From assembly GCA_964440345.1 (NCBI GenBank), contig CAYTSA010000064.1:1-23002 (forward strand): a stretch of 23,002 nucleotides of DNA, given 5' to 3'. The DNA is from CAYTSA01 sp964440345. Lineage in GTDB: Bacteria > Desulfobacterota > Desulfovibrionia > Desulfovibrionales > Desulfovibrionaceae. A model generated the notes under the pieces. That model was given only the letters and a program-made list of their open reading frames with translations. It did not search any database and was not told the DNA's origin. Every line of letters begins with the position of its first letter. Position 1 is the first letter of the stretch. Positions 15,209 to 23,002 of this stretch are shown here, piece by piece. Made by a program: the position numbers and the translations under genes.

Positions 15209-18200
15209 ATGGCTGAAGAAACGGGCTCGCGCTCGAATATACTTGCCAATCTGGGGAAATACCTCACCCGAGAGCCGGACGAAAGACTGTGGCCCGAGAT
15301 AGACCGGGTCATTGGCCTGTTTTTAAAAAGCGGTGAAACGGCGGAGGACACGGAGGCAGCCCAGCATGAAAACTGCGAGCTGGCTGTCATGCTCTGCGCC
15401 CTGGCGGAAAAGGCCAAGGAGGCCCGCTTCGCAGCCCTATGTATACGCCGGCTGGCCGGACTCGGACCCTTTGGACGCATTCTCACAGTCCGGTATATGG
15501 AAAAAGCTGCAGCCCAGCGCGCCGGCCCTGAAGCATTGCTGCAAGGCGTTGCAGACCATTCTCTGCTTGCCCTGACCGAATGTTTTCTCGCCAGCCCCGC
15601 CAGACGCAACACTGACTTTCGGGAATACTGCCTGCGCTTTATCCGTCGTTTGGCCCAGGGCGACTGCGAGCCTTACAAGGAATACTTGGCAGACCGGGCC
15701 GGCATGGCGCCGCGCCCGCCCTTTCCCATCCGTCAGGCGATCATTGAATGCGCCCTGGGCCGCGAGTGCCGGGATAGTTTACACAACGAATCCACTGCTG
15801 CAGCTGTAGCCGACGCTGTAGAGCTTTTGCATATTCTGCGCGAAAAAGAGCTGGCGGAGTGTTTGCTTTCCCTTCGAGTGGACACATTTCCCCTATGGAT
15901 GCTGCGGGTCTTGCTGGAGTCTGTGGGCCGGTTGCGAGTGCGGCTGGAGCCGCAACTGCTGAAAAAAATCACCAGCCTGACTGCCCGGCCAGAAGACGAG
16001 GTGCGCCTGGCCGCTCTGCACGCCCTTATCCGGCTGCGCCCTTCTGGTCTGGGAAAGATATTGAACTCAATAGCCCGGCGCATGCCAGAGCTGCAAAGCC
16101 ATATTCAAATGCGCCTGCCCCTCGTCTCTGGCGAGACGATGCAGAGCTGGCTGGCCAAGCAGCCCAAAGAGCAGCGCAACGAAACCACAGCCAACTTGTA
16201 TGTCCATTTATGCGCCATGGACCCTTTCCGGATGCAGCGCGCGCTGAAGTCTGTTCAAGCAAGCAACGCTTACAGCCAGTCAAACAAGACAGACAGGGAA
16301 GCATTGCTGCACGCCATTTCAGCCCAATGGCGCTCGGCTCACATGGTTCCGGACACGCAATTCGCCGGCCAGCCGCAACAGCAAGAACCACTGGAAGCAA
16401 GCCCTAAACGAAGCTTCCTGGGATTTAGAAACAGCAAAAAAGCCAAGCCTCAGGCTGCCAAAACCATCCAGGCAAAGTGCGAACAGTACGCAGAAACAAC
16501 CTTTGCTGCATCTTTAATCAATTCTTCCTTTGCCCAATGTGGCTTCCAAAACGCGGCCTTTACCAACATCCTTATAGGCCATTCAGTCTTCAGCGGCTGC
16601 CGCTTCAGTAATGTGCGTTTTACGCAGTCTTCAGTCACCAGAACGGTGTTCGAGGACTGCGTTTTTGACGGTTGCTTTTTTCTGGACGCCGCGTTCCGGC
16701 ATTGTGAATTCCGCAAGGTTTCTTTTCACCAGTGCCGCATAGTGCGCACGGAGTTTCTCCATGTAGCCTTTTCCGTCACCCACTTCGGGCAAGGCTATTT
16801 CACTGAATCCTCTTTAACTGATATTTCGCTGACCTGCTGCCGCTTGCAACACGCCTTGCTGCAAGGCGCCACTATGCAGGCGGCGTACTGTGACGGCCTG
16901 GTTCTGGAAGACTGCAGCCTTGCCAACGTCTTTTTGCAGGGCCTGGAGCTGTACAACACTCGGACTCAGGCGTGTTTCTTTACTTCATGCCACTGCAACG
17001 GAGTGATGACAGATGATCCCGTGCTGCAGACGCTGGAGTCTGATTCGCGGGAGAGTGACTGCGCAGAAGCCCGGCCTGATCCGGACACGACCGCCAAACT
17101 GTGGGGCGCGCTTACGCCTGCAGGCAAGAAAACAGCCATGGCGGCTGTGGACGCTTGGTTTGCGATGGTGGACGCTGAGCGGGCTGAGTGTCTGTATGAG
17201 CGGGAAACCCGCCGCCGGCTGCACTGGGCTGCAGACAAACTGGGACCAGCAAAATTTGATTTTTTACGCGTGCTGCCTTTTCTGCTTCATTCCCAGTGTT
17301 TTGAAAAACATGCTGGTTTTGCTTACAAAACTCCTCCCTGCCGCATAGCCGGCTACACCCCGGATTTTTCCACGCTTGAGCTGGCCAGGCGCTTTTTCGC
17401 CGACGCAGACTTGCCGCAAAAAGATACAACAACGGCGCCCATAGAAGCAGTCTACACCATAGGCAGCCTGGGAACCACTGCACAGTCACCGGATTCCGAC
17501 ATAGATTATTGGATATGCTGCACGCTGGAAAACACGCCAGAGCACTTGGTCAAAGGCTTACAAAACAAGCTGGAAGCCCTGCGGCAATGGGCGGAAAATG
17601 AATTTAGCCTGGAGGTGTATTTTTTCCTCATGGACGTCAACGACGTGCGGGCCAACAACTTTGGCTTTAGCGACGAAGAAAGCTCCGGCTCGGCGCAGGC
17701 GTTGATGCTCAAAGAAGAATTCTACCGGACCATGCTTAAAATGGCGGGCAAGTCTCCAGCGTGGATACTTGTTCCAGCCGGCGCCAGCCAGCATGTATAT
17801 GACGCCGCCGTACTCACCTCGCTGAGCCCATTGGGCCGCAACAGATTTCTGGACCTGGGCCACGTGCACCGCATCCCGCCAGAAGAATATTTTGGCGCAG
17901 CATTGTGGCAAATCGTCAAAGCTCTAAAAAGCCCCTTCAAGTCTATCATCAAATTTGGCTTGCTGGAGCGGTACTCCACTGCGTCTGACCAGTCCCAGGC
18001 CCTTATCTGCGACCGCATCAAAACCGCCGTGTTGGAGCGCGACGACGCCTTGTGGCGTCTGGACCCGTATCTGGCCCTGTTGCAAGAAGTGGCTGAATAC
18101 TACGCCAAGAACCGGCAAACCAGCGTGGTGCACCTGCTGCACTTCGGTTTCAGCCTCAAATCCCGCATACGGGACCAGGTACGCTCTGTCGAATCCCCAG

Positions 18201-19093
18201 CCCGGCAGGAAGACAGAGACCTGGCCATGCTCTTCAGTCAACGGGTCTTTCCAGGCCACATTCCCTTCCGGGAACTGCCGCTGGCAGAGGACGCAGACAT
18301 AGAAGGCTTCATGCTGCTGGCCAGCCGGGTAAACAAATTTTTGGTAAACACGTATGTACGGGTTTCCGACCGCTTGGGCAACCGGTCAGAATCGCGGATA
18401 ACTGATCAAGACCGGACCCGCCTGGGCCGCAAGATTTTTGCCGCCCTGGCCCCGCGCAAGCATAAGATAGAGCGTTTGGTCGCCATGGAGATGAACGAAA
18501 ACCTCATCAAAAAAATGCACTTTTCTGCAGACAAACACAGGGCCAGGTTCACGCGCTGGCGAGTGCAAGGCGGCCGGTTCAACCCCTTGCGGCAAATGTT
18601 CGAACTCAAAAAGCTTAAATCCACAGAACACGCCGCCCAACTGTTCGCCTGGATAACGGCAAACAAGCTCTACCACCCTGACGTGGAGGTAAAAACAGAT
18701 ATATCCGTCTCGCCTCTCACCGGCCGTGATATTATTAACCTGCTTGGCCGGTTGCGGGACTTTTTCCCCCAAAAACTGACCTTTGACACGCACATTAGCG
18801 AAACACTGGAGCCAGAGCGGGTTGTCAGCGCCTTTATCATTCTGAACCTGCTGGCGCCAAGAGAACAAGCCCATATTGAGGAGGCGGCCGTGGTCTACTC
18901 CACCAACTGGGGCGAAATGTTTTGCCGGGTCACTCCGTATACGGCCAAAGGCTTGGCCCTGGAGCCTTTCACCTTTTTAAAAACCTCGCTGGGTTTGGAT
19001 TGCTCACGGCTGAGCCGATTAGACAGCTTTGTCCCAGACCGTTCCCGCTGCCCGGATATTGAGCGCCCCCCCTTGATGGAACTGGAGCGCTGA
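15209..19093 (+). CDS. Class I adenylate cyclase with helical-repeat and pentapeptide-repeat N-terminus
   Basis: It makes cAMP from ATP. Of 1294 residues, about 1-430 are helical, HEAT-like (such as EDEVRLAALHALIRL). About 434-600 form a pentapeptide-repeat region rich in F-x-x-C-x-F. About 610-1290 match E. coli CyaA. The nucleotidyltransferase motif G752-S753 ... D764-I-D766 is intact, followed by CyaA-like blocks VYFFLMDVND, EEFYRTMLKMAGK, RFLDLGHV and EEYFGAALWQIVKALKSP. CyaA has about 848 residues and no such N-terminus. The start at 15209 is chosen because the promoter overlaps the earlier ATG at 15116; neither has a strong Shine-Dalgarno sequence. The next gene begins one base after the stop. 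Confidence 0.88.
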   Translation: MAEETGSRSNILANLGKYLTREPDERLWPEIDRVIGLFLKSGETAEDTEAAQHENCELAVMLCALAEKAKEARFAALCIRRLAGLGPFGRILTVRYMEKAAAQRAGPEALLQGVADHSLLALTECFLASPARRNTDFREYCLRFIRRLAQGDCEPYKEYLADRAGMAPRPPFPIRQAIIECALGRECRDSLHNESTAAAVADAVELLHILREKELAECLLSLRVDTFPLWMLRVLLESVGRLRVRLEPQLLKKITSLTARPEDEVRLAALHALIRLRPSGLGKILNSIARRMPELQSHIQMRLPLVSGETMQSWLAKQPKEQRNETTANLYVHLCAMDPFRMQRALKSVQASNAYSQSNKTDREALLHAISAQWRSAHMVPDTQFAGQPQQQEPLEASPKRSFLGFRNSKKAKPQAAKTIQAKCEQYAETTFAASLINSSFAQCGFQNAAFTNILIGHSVFSGCRFSNVRFTQSSVTRTVFEDCVFDGCFFLDAAFRHCEFRKVSFHQCRIVRTEFLHVAFSVTHFGQGYFTESSLTDISLTCCRLQHALLQGATMQAAYCDGLVLEDCSLANVFLQGLELYNTRTQACFFTSCHCNGVMTDDPVLQTLESDSRESDCAEARPDPDTTAKLWGALTPAGKKTAMAAVDAWFAMVDAERAECLYERETRRRLHWAADKLGPAKFDFLRVLPFLLHSQCFEKHAGFAYKTPPCRIAGYTPDFSTLELARRFFADADLPQKDTTTAPIEAVYTIGSLGTTAQSPDSDIDYWICCTLENTPEHLVKGLQNKLEALRQWAENEFSLEVYFFLMDVNDVRANNFGFSDEESSGSAQALMLKEEFYRTMLKMAGKSPAWILVPAGASQHVYDAAVLTSLSPLGRNRFLDLGHVHRIPPEEYFGAALWQIVKALKSPFKSIIKFGLLERYSTASDQSQALICDRIKTAVLERDDALWRLDPYLALLQEVAEYYAKNRQTSVVHLLHFGFSLKSRIRDQVRSVESPARQEDRDLAMLFSQRVFPGHIPFRELPLAEDADIEGFMLLASRVNKFLVNTYVRVSDRLGNRSESRITDQDRTRLGRKIFAALAPRKHKIERLVAMEMNENLIKKMHFSADKHRARFTRWRVQGGRFNPLRQMFELKKLKSTEHAAQLFAWITANKLYHPDVEVKTDISVSPLTGRDIINLLGRLRDFFPQKLTFDTHISETLEPERVVSAFIILNLLAPREQAHIEEAAVVYSTNWGEMFCRVTPYTAKGLALEPFTFLKTSLGLDCSRLSRLDSFVPDRSRCPDIERPPLMELER

Positions 19094-19094
19094 C

Positions 19095-20006
19095 ATGAGC
19101 CTGGCGTCCCTGCGGCCGGTAATCGACTCCAGCGAATGCAAAGGCTGCGGCGCATGCACGCGTGTGTGCCCTCACCGCTCCATTCGGCTGGTCGAAGGAA
19201 CCGCGCGCTTGACCGGGCCCAAATGCATGCAGTGCGGGCACTGCGTTGCAGCCTGTCCGCAAAACGCCATATTCCTGGCCGGGACAGCGCCGCCCCGTTT
19301 TTCTTCTTTTACTGCGCCATCAGGGTGGACGCCCCCAGGCGGCGTAGCGCCAGAGCAGCTTGCCGGCTTGCTCCTTTCCCGAAGGTCCTGCCGCCAATTT
19401 GTCACCAAGCCGGTTCCGCAACATCTGCTGGAAGACATAATATCTTTCGCCGTTACAGCGCCTTCCGGAACGAACAGCCAGGAATGGACATTTACGGTGT
19501 TGCCAGACCGGCCTGCGGTCGAGGCGCTGGCCCAGAACATAGCCCTTTTTTTCCGGCGATTGAACACGCTGGCGTCACGCGGCTGGCTGCGCAATACTTT
19601 GAAATTCATAGGAAAACATGAACTGCACCAGTATTACACAGACTACCAGCCTGCTGTTGCAGACGCCCTGCAACGCTGGGAGGAGCACGGCGAAGACTTG
19701 CTTTTTCACAGCGCCCCAGCCGTGTTGCTGGTTTCGTGCCGGTCCACAGCCAGTTGTCCGGCTGAGGACGCGCTGCTGGCGGCTGCGCACGGGGGACTTG
19801 GGGCGCACGCGCTGGGCTTGGGAACGTGTCTTGTCGGCTACGCTGTGGCTGCATTGCAGCGGGACGCGTCAATAACACGCCGCCTGGGCTTGGCGGATGA
19901 CGAAACAGTGTACGCCGCTATTGCAGTGGGTTGGCCTGCAGAGCAGTATGCCCGCCCTGCAGGCCGCCGTCAGCCACTGGTTCGCTGGGTTGGAAAGGAG
20001 GACTAG
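19095..20006 (+). CDS. Ferredoxin-nitroreductase fusion protein
   Basis: The 303-residue product joins a bacterial 2x[4Fe-4S] ferredoxin domain to an FMN-dependent nitroreductase domain. The cluster cysteines are C15, C18, C21, C25 and C44, C47, C50, C54, each in CxxCxxCxxxCP form. The flavin domain from about residue 90 starts with the phosphate-binding SRRSCRQF and contains APSGTNSQEW and the GGLGAHALGLGTC strand. Such fusions are common in anaerobes, where the clusters feed electrons to the flavin; the substrate is unknown. The ATG lies one base after the cyclase stop, with a GGAG inside the end of that gene, so the two are almost certainly cotranslated. It converges with dnaA. Confidence 0.92.
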   Translation: MSLASLRPVIDSSECKGCGACTRVCPHRSIRLVEGTARLTGPKCMQCGHCVAACPQNAIFLAGTAPPRFSSFTAPSGWTPPGGVAPEQLAGLLLSRRSCRQFVTKPVPQHLLEDIISFAVTAPSGTNSQEWTFTVLPDRPAVEALAQNIALFFRRLNTLASRGWLRNTLKFIGKHELHQYYTDYQPAVADALQRWEEHGEDLLFHSAPAVLLVSCRSTASCPAEDALLAAAHGGLGAHALGLGTCLVGYAVAALQRDASITRRLGLADDETVYAAIAVGWPAEQYARPAGRRQPLVRWVGKED

Positions 20007-20077
20007 GATATATCTTTAGCGTATTATCGCGTTGGGATAACACCGCCATCGTGATTTTTTCAATGGCCTGCGGAATG

Positions 20078-21532
20078 CTATCCCCTCTTGAATTTGGCGG
20101 CCATGTCCAGCACGCGGCTGAACTGCCGGCCTCGGGGAGTTTCCATGTTCAATTCGCGCTCCACGTTGCTTATGCCTTTAAGCACGGTGGAGTGGCGCCT
20201 GTTGAACCGTGAGCCAATGTCTTTCAAGGAAAGTTCAGTATATTTCCGGGCCAGGAAATACGCGGTGTTGCGGGCCATGACAATAGTACTTTTTCGGCTT
20301 TTGGAAGACAACTGCACTGGCGATATGTCATAGCTCTGGCACACGAAATCGACGATACGGTCCATGTTCATGCACATGTATTCGGTGGCGTAGTCCTGGG
20401 CGACCTCCCGGGCAAGCTCCATGTTCACAGCCATATTGAGCAGCCGGGCCTTGAATACGAGATTATTCAGACAGCTTTCCAACTGTCTGATGTCTGCTTG
20501 TATATGGTCAGCAAGATACATGGCGACGTCATCCGGCAAGATAATCTGGTGTACTCTGGCCTTGTGCTCAATAATGCGGCGTCTCGTTTCCAGGTCCGGC
20601 TTTTCAATGGCGGCCATGAAGCCTGCGCAAAACCTCGACGTAAGCTGCTTATCCACGTCGCGAAGCTCACGGGGCAAAAACGAGGAAGTGAACACCACGC
20701 GGGCGCCTCTGTCTCCCAGCGCTTTCAACGTGTTGAGCAACTCATCCTGGAAGAACACCTTGCCTTGCAAAAAATGAATGTCTTCAAGCAACAACAAGTC
20801 TACAGTGTCTCTGTAGCGGGCTTTGAAGCGCTCCACCTCTTTGGAGCGAATGGCCATGTGCAACTGCCGGACAAATTCCTCGGCAGTTAAATACTCCAGC
20901 CGTACGCACTGTCTGTTGCTTAGCTGACACATGCGTTTGCCCACGGCTTGAAGCAGATGAGTCTTGCCCAAACCAGGACCAGAGCTGATGAATAGCTGCT
21001 GCGCGTTCAGGGTCTGCTCGCACAGGCTTTGGGCTGCAGCATGGGCCACCCGGTTAGAGGGCCCCACGACAAAATCATCAAAAGAATGGCGCCAAACGTA
21101 TTTGCCTGCAGAACTGACACGCATGGACAAGGGCAGACCAGCCTGCTCACGGGGATGCGGCTCGCTGCCGGGCCGCGCAGTTTGCGTATCGCGGGCCTTT
21201 TCCAACACGCCGGCCCAAGCGCTTGTGGCGCCGGCGTCAACCATGGGAGCAGCCGCCTCTGCGCCAAGCGCGGGCGATGCTGCAGGTGTACTGTCTCCCG
21301 GCTGAGCCGCCACCTGTACTGTCACAGGCCGCCCCATCTGCCTGCTCGCCGCCTTGGTTATTGATTCCAAGAGCCTGTCCCGAACCCAGACAGCCACGAA
21401 CTCATTGGGGGCGGTGAGCTCCAGTATGTCACCCCGGGTTGCAGCCTGAAGTGGCTTTATCCAGACTTGATACAAGCCAGGGGAAATGGATTGCCGTAAA
21501 ATCTCTTGAATTTTGGGCCACTCGCTTTTCAT
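20078..21532 (-). CDS. dnaA: Chromosomal replication initiator DnaA
   Basis: DnaA binds DnaA boxes at oriC and unwinds the origin in its ATP form. The 484-residue product has domain I (1-85), a variable linker (about 86-140) and an AAA+ domain opening with FDDFVVGPSN at 151-160. The Walker A motif GPGLGKTH is at 185-192, Walker B LLLLEDIH at 246-253 and the arginine-finger-like RELRDVDKQLTSRF near 288-301. Domain IV ends with RRHSTVLKGIS (445-455). I chose the start at 21532 (MKSEWPKIQEIL), which matches family N-termini and follows a GGTAGG. The open frame extends to 21577 but the added residues are not family-like. dnaN is not adjacent, unlike the usual dnaA-dnaN order. Confidence 0.96.
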   Translation of the reverse strand: MKSEWPKIQEILRQSISPGLYQVWIKPLQAATRGDILELTAPNEFVAVWVRDRLLESITKAASRQMGRPVTVQVAAQPGDSTPAASPALGAEAAAPMVDAGATSAWAGVLEKARDTQTARPGSEPHPREQAGLPLSMRVSSAGKYVWRHSFDDFVVGPSNRVAHAAAQSLCEQTLNAQQLFISSGPGLGKTHLLQAVGKRMCQLSNRQCVRLEYLTAEEFVRQLHMAIRSKEVERFKARYRDTVDLLLLEDIHFLQGKVFFQDELLNTLKALGDRGARVVFTSSFLPRELRDVDKQLTSRFCAGFMAAIEKPDLETRRRIIEHKARVHQIILPDDVAMYLADHIQADIRQLESCLNNLVFKARLLNMAVNMELAREVAQDYATEYMCMNMDRIVDFVCQSYDISPVQLSSKSRKSTIVMARNTAYFLARKYTELSLKDIGSRFNRRHSTVLKGISNVERELNMETPRGRQFSRVLDMAAKFKRG

Positions 21533-22121
21533 GAAGGGAAACCTACCCCCACTTGCTCTGTGGGCAAAGCGCAGCAATAGCTGAGCAGTAGCGTACTACC
21601 CAACCAGTTTTCCCAAGCCGCGGAACCACAAAACATACTGAAATAAAAGAAAAAGTCTGACAAGCCAAACATTGTCTTGAATCGGTTCTAACGCTGGCCC
21701 CGTGGGGCCTACATGGTGTCAAGCATTATTTTTCCACAAATCACTAAAAAAGTTTTCCACAGGATATAATCATATTAACACAATTTTTCTCAGCATTATT
21801 CATTTTTTCAACAATGATTTTCTGGATTCGTCACCGCTTCTTAGTTTTTCAGACCTGATGTCACCAATAGTAAAAACAAAATGGCATATGCGAGCCATTT
21901 TGACATATTTGAATTATTATCCATGTCTAAAAAGAAAGTATGAAAACCAGGCTGTTGCAAAAAAATACAACAGTATCTTGACATACGTGGAAGGGATTGT
22001 CACCAACAGCGTGCGCTTTCGCACAAAAAATCTTACGTATACCTTTCTGCCTACACAGCCCAACCGCCACCCAGTAACAGGCATAATCTTGGTTTGGGTT
22101 GATTTTCAGCCAAAGAGGATA
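21533..22121. other. AT-rich intergenic spacer between dnaA and thyX
   Basis: This 589-base spacer is clearly more AT-rich than its surroundings from about 21720 to 22050. It holds the DnaA-box cluster listed separately, three GTCACC occurrences (21830, 21860, 22000 region; TGTCACCAA exact at 21859-21867 and 21998-22006) and an inverted repeat CTGTTG/CAACAG (21952-21957 and 21968-21973). An open frame across it (from 21702) overlaps the end of thyX and is not convincing. Confidence 0.6.
21730..21813. other. Candidate chromosomal origin (oriC) with DnaA boxes
   Basis: Two exact DnaA boxes TTTTCCACA lie at 21730-21738 and 21753-21761, 23 bases apart in the same orientation. Weaker look-alikes are ATTAACACA at 21774-21782 (two mismatches) and TTTTCAACA at 21805-21813 (one mismatch). 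A very AT-rich stretch follows that could serve as the unwinding element, and dnaA lies immediately to the left. No further exact boxes were found by eye in the spacer. The sites could alternatively serve only dnaA autoregulation. Confidence 0.5.
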
Positions 22122-22853
22122 TTACTCCCCATCACGTGGAGGATAACGGCCGCAGCAGAATTCTTCTCCTTCCGGGCAGTACCCTAAACGCTCGCAACGG
22201 GGCCCGCCTACAGCGAAAATCTCTGGCAGCTCTTCCCGGCATAGAGCCAGCATCTGTTCTGCAAGCTTGCGGATTTCCCACTGCGCCCGCATACAGCAAC
22301 GCAGCTCGAAAAAATGCAGCAAGCTGCGGCAGTTCATGGTCGTCACTATCTTGGACGCTGCAGCCTGGGGCAGCACGAACCGTGCGTCTTCATTTGCCTT
22401 GCCGCTCCTGCCTCCTTGCTTGAGCATGGTTTGCAAGTCCGTGTACGCAGCGCCGACTTCCTCCATGAATCGCTCGAAACGAGCCTTGGCTTCTGGAATA
22501 CGGGCTATGGCGGGAGGCAGAATGTAGTCAAATGAGGACGCGTCCACGTAACGCTGACTCTGCTGGGAGTACGAGGCGATGCGGTGGCGCACCAGTTGAT
22601 GGGTCAGGGCGCGGGACACTCCCTCTATGGCAAAGGTGAAGCTTACATGCTCTATGGGGCTGTCGTGGCCGGACTCCAAGACCCTGGTCACGAATGCAGC
22701 CTGCTTGGCGCGCTCTATCTCGCCGCTGAGCAACCGCGGCCACATATCGCCAACGTAGCCAGGATAGTAGCACTGACGGAACGCTGCGTATATCAGGGAC
22801 AAAGCGTCCGGCGTGCTGGCCAATAATTTCACCTGGCACTCAGTGGGGGGCAT
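22122..22853 (-). CDS. thyX: Flavin-dependent thymidylate synthase
   Basis: ThyX makes dTMP from dUMP using methylene-tetrahydrofolate, FAD and NAD(P)H, replacing ThyA. The 243-residue product has the diagnostic RHRxxSxxxxSxRY motif at residues 89-102 (R89-H90-R91, S94, S99, R101-Y102). It also has the late NCRSLLHFFELRCCMRAQWEI block with the conserved arginine and QWEIR. The C-terminus carries a cysteine-rich tail (CERLGYC ... FCCGR), seen in some bacterial ThyX. The ATG at 22853 follows AAGGAG (22859-22864). It is transcribed toward the candidate origin and dnaA. Confidence 0.96.
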   Translation of the reverse strand: MPPTECQVKLLASTPDALSLIYAAFRQCYYPGYVGDMWPRLLSGEIERAKQAAFVTRVLESGHDSPIEHVSFTFAIEGVSRALTHQLVRHRIASYSQQSQRYVDASSFDYILPPAIARIPEAKARFERFMEEVGAAYTDLQTMLKQGGRSGKANEDARFVLPQAAASKIVTTMNCRSLLHFFELRCCMRAQWEIRKLAEQMLALCREELPEIFAVGGPRCERLGYCPEGEEFCCGRYPPRDGE

Positions 22854-22869
22854 ACAATCTCCTTACAAC

Positions 22870-22896
22870 TGCCGCCGGATACACTGGGCGGCGGCA
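22870..22896 (-). promoter_or_regulatory. Leader hairpin just upstream of the thyX ribosome site
   Basis: TGCCGCC (22870-22876) pairs perfectly with GGCGGCA (22890-22896) over a 13-base loop. In the thyX transcript this GC stem ends five bases before the Shine-Dalgarno sequence, so it could affect ribosome access. It lacks a U tract, so it is not a terminator. Confidence 0.35.
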
Positions 22897-22906
22897 AGTC
22901 TCAATC

Positions 22907-22935
22907 TTTATCACACAGCGACAGGCTTCGGTCAA
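22907..22935 (-). promoter_or_regulatory. Sigma70-type promoter of thyX
   Basis: On the minus strand TTGACC (plus 22930-22935) is separated by exactly 17 bases from GATAAA (22907-22912); the boxes match consensus at five and four of six positions. The start would fall near 22900, giving a leader of about 45 bases. The remaining bases to 23002 show no gene start. Confidence 0.55.
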
Positions 22936-23002
22936 GAAGCAGAAATCCCCAGAATCCACCGCCTCTTTCCGAACAAACCCCTGTTTTGCACATTTCCACC
23001 TT

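Noticed and set aside
20007..20077. Bidirectional terminator between the nitroreductase gene and dnaA
   Set aside because: A T run (about 20055-20060) and an imperfect ATCGCG/CGTGAT stem exist, but the loop is large and pairing needs a wobble; not strong enough to list.
21533..21577. Fifteen-residue N-terminal extension of DnaA
   Set aside because: MKSEWPKIQEIL at 21532 matches DnaA domain I starts and has a suitably spaced GGTAGG.
21702..22187. 161-codon open frame across the AT-rich spacer, with a vaguely phage-regulator-like basic segment
   Set aside because: It overlaps the end of thyX, lacks a ribosome site, has no recognisable domain and spans the DnaA boxes; AT-richness explains the open frame.
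1..23002. CRISPR arrays, IS elements, prophage, tRNA or rRNA genes
   Set aside because: I saw no spaced direct repeats, transposase or integrase motifs, terminal inverted repeats or tRNA-like T-loops anywhere in the window.

Overview
The window reads as ordinary chromosome of a GC-rich, anaerobe-like bacterium. The best guess is a deltaproteobacterial sulfate reducer of the Desulfovibrionales. This rests on gene content (a tungsten/molybdenum enzyme, a ferredoxin-nitroreductase, class I adenylate cyclase, ThyX, a UDPGP-type pyrophosphorylase beside glgA/glgB), on an rpsL-rpsG-fusA-tuf operon with its own promoter, and on codon bias. It is an inference; no marker RNA is present. I found no IS element, prophage, CRISPR array, tRNA or rRNA.

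Layout. (1) 1-3100, minus strand: the str ribosomal operon rpsL-rpsG-fusA-tuf (tuf cut by the window edge), with a TTGACA promoter and AT-rich upstream element. (2) 3101-3475: a gene-free divergent gap. (3) 3476-5980, plus strand: a protein with a helical N-terminus and a glycosyltransferase-2-like C-terminus, overlapping a TsaC/Sua5/YrdC-family gene. About 200 bases further on lies a strong intrinsic terminator, possibly the end of a small RNA. (4) 6048-7486: a GT9 heptosyltransferase-like gene (minus), divergent from a Nudix hydrolase (plus). (5) 7622-12529, plus strand: a glycogen/alpha-glucan cluster of glgA, a UDPGP-family UTP-glucose-1-phosphate uridylyltransferase, and glgB. (6) 12563-15049: a small DUF1622-like membrane protein and a cytoplasmic bis-MGD Mo/W enzyme resembling acetylene hydratase but lacking its key Asp. 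(7) 15092-20006: a promoter, then a 1294-residue class I adenylate cyclase with a helical-repeat and a cysteine-rich pentapeptide-repeat N-terminus. It is followed one base later by a 2x[4Fe-4S] ferredoxin-nitroreductase fusion. (8) 20078-21532: dnaA on the minus strand, without dnaN beside it. An AT-rich spacer with two exact DnaA boxes follows (candidate oriC). (9) 22122-22853, minus strand: thyX, with its own promoter and a leader hairpin.

How the genes may work together. The glycogen genes supply the nucleotide sugar (UDP-glucose), the chain-elongating synthase and the branching enzyme. The adenylate cyclase and its redox partner look like one transcription unit and may link cAMP production to redox state. 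dnaA, the putative origin and the thymidylate synthase sit together at a replication-related locus. The most unusual items are the cyclase architecture and its coupled flavo-iron-sulfur gene, the UDPGP enzyme in the glycogen cluster, the acetylene-hydratase-like enzyme with an altered active-site position, and the candidate origin between dnaA and thyX.
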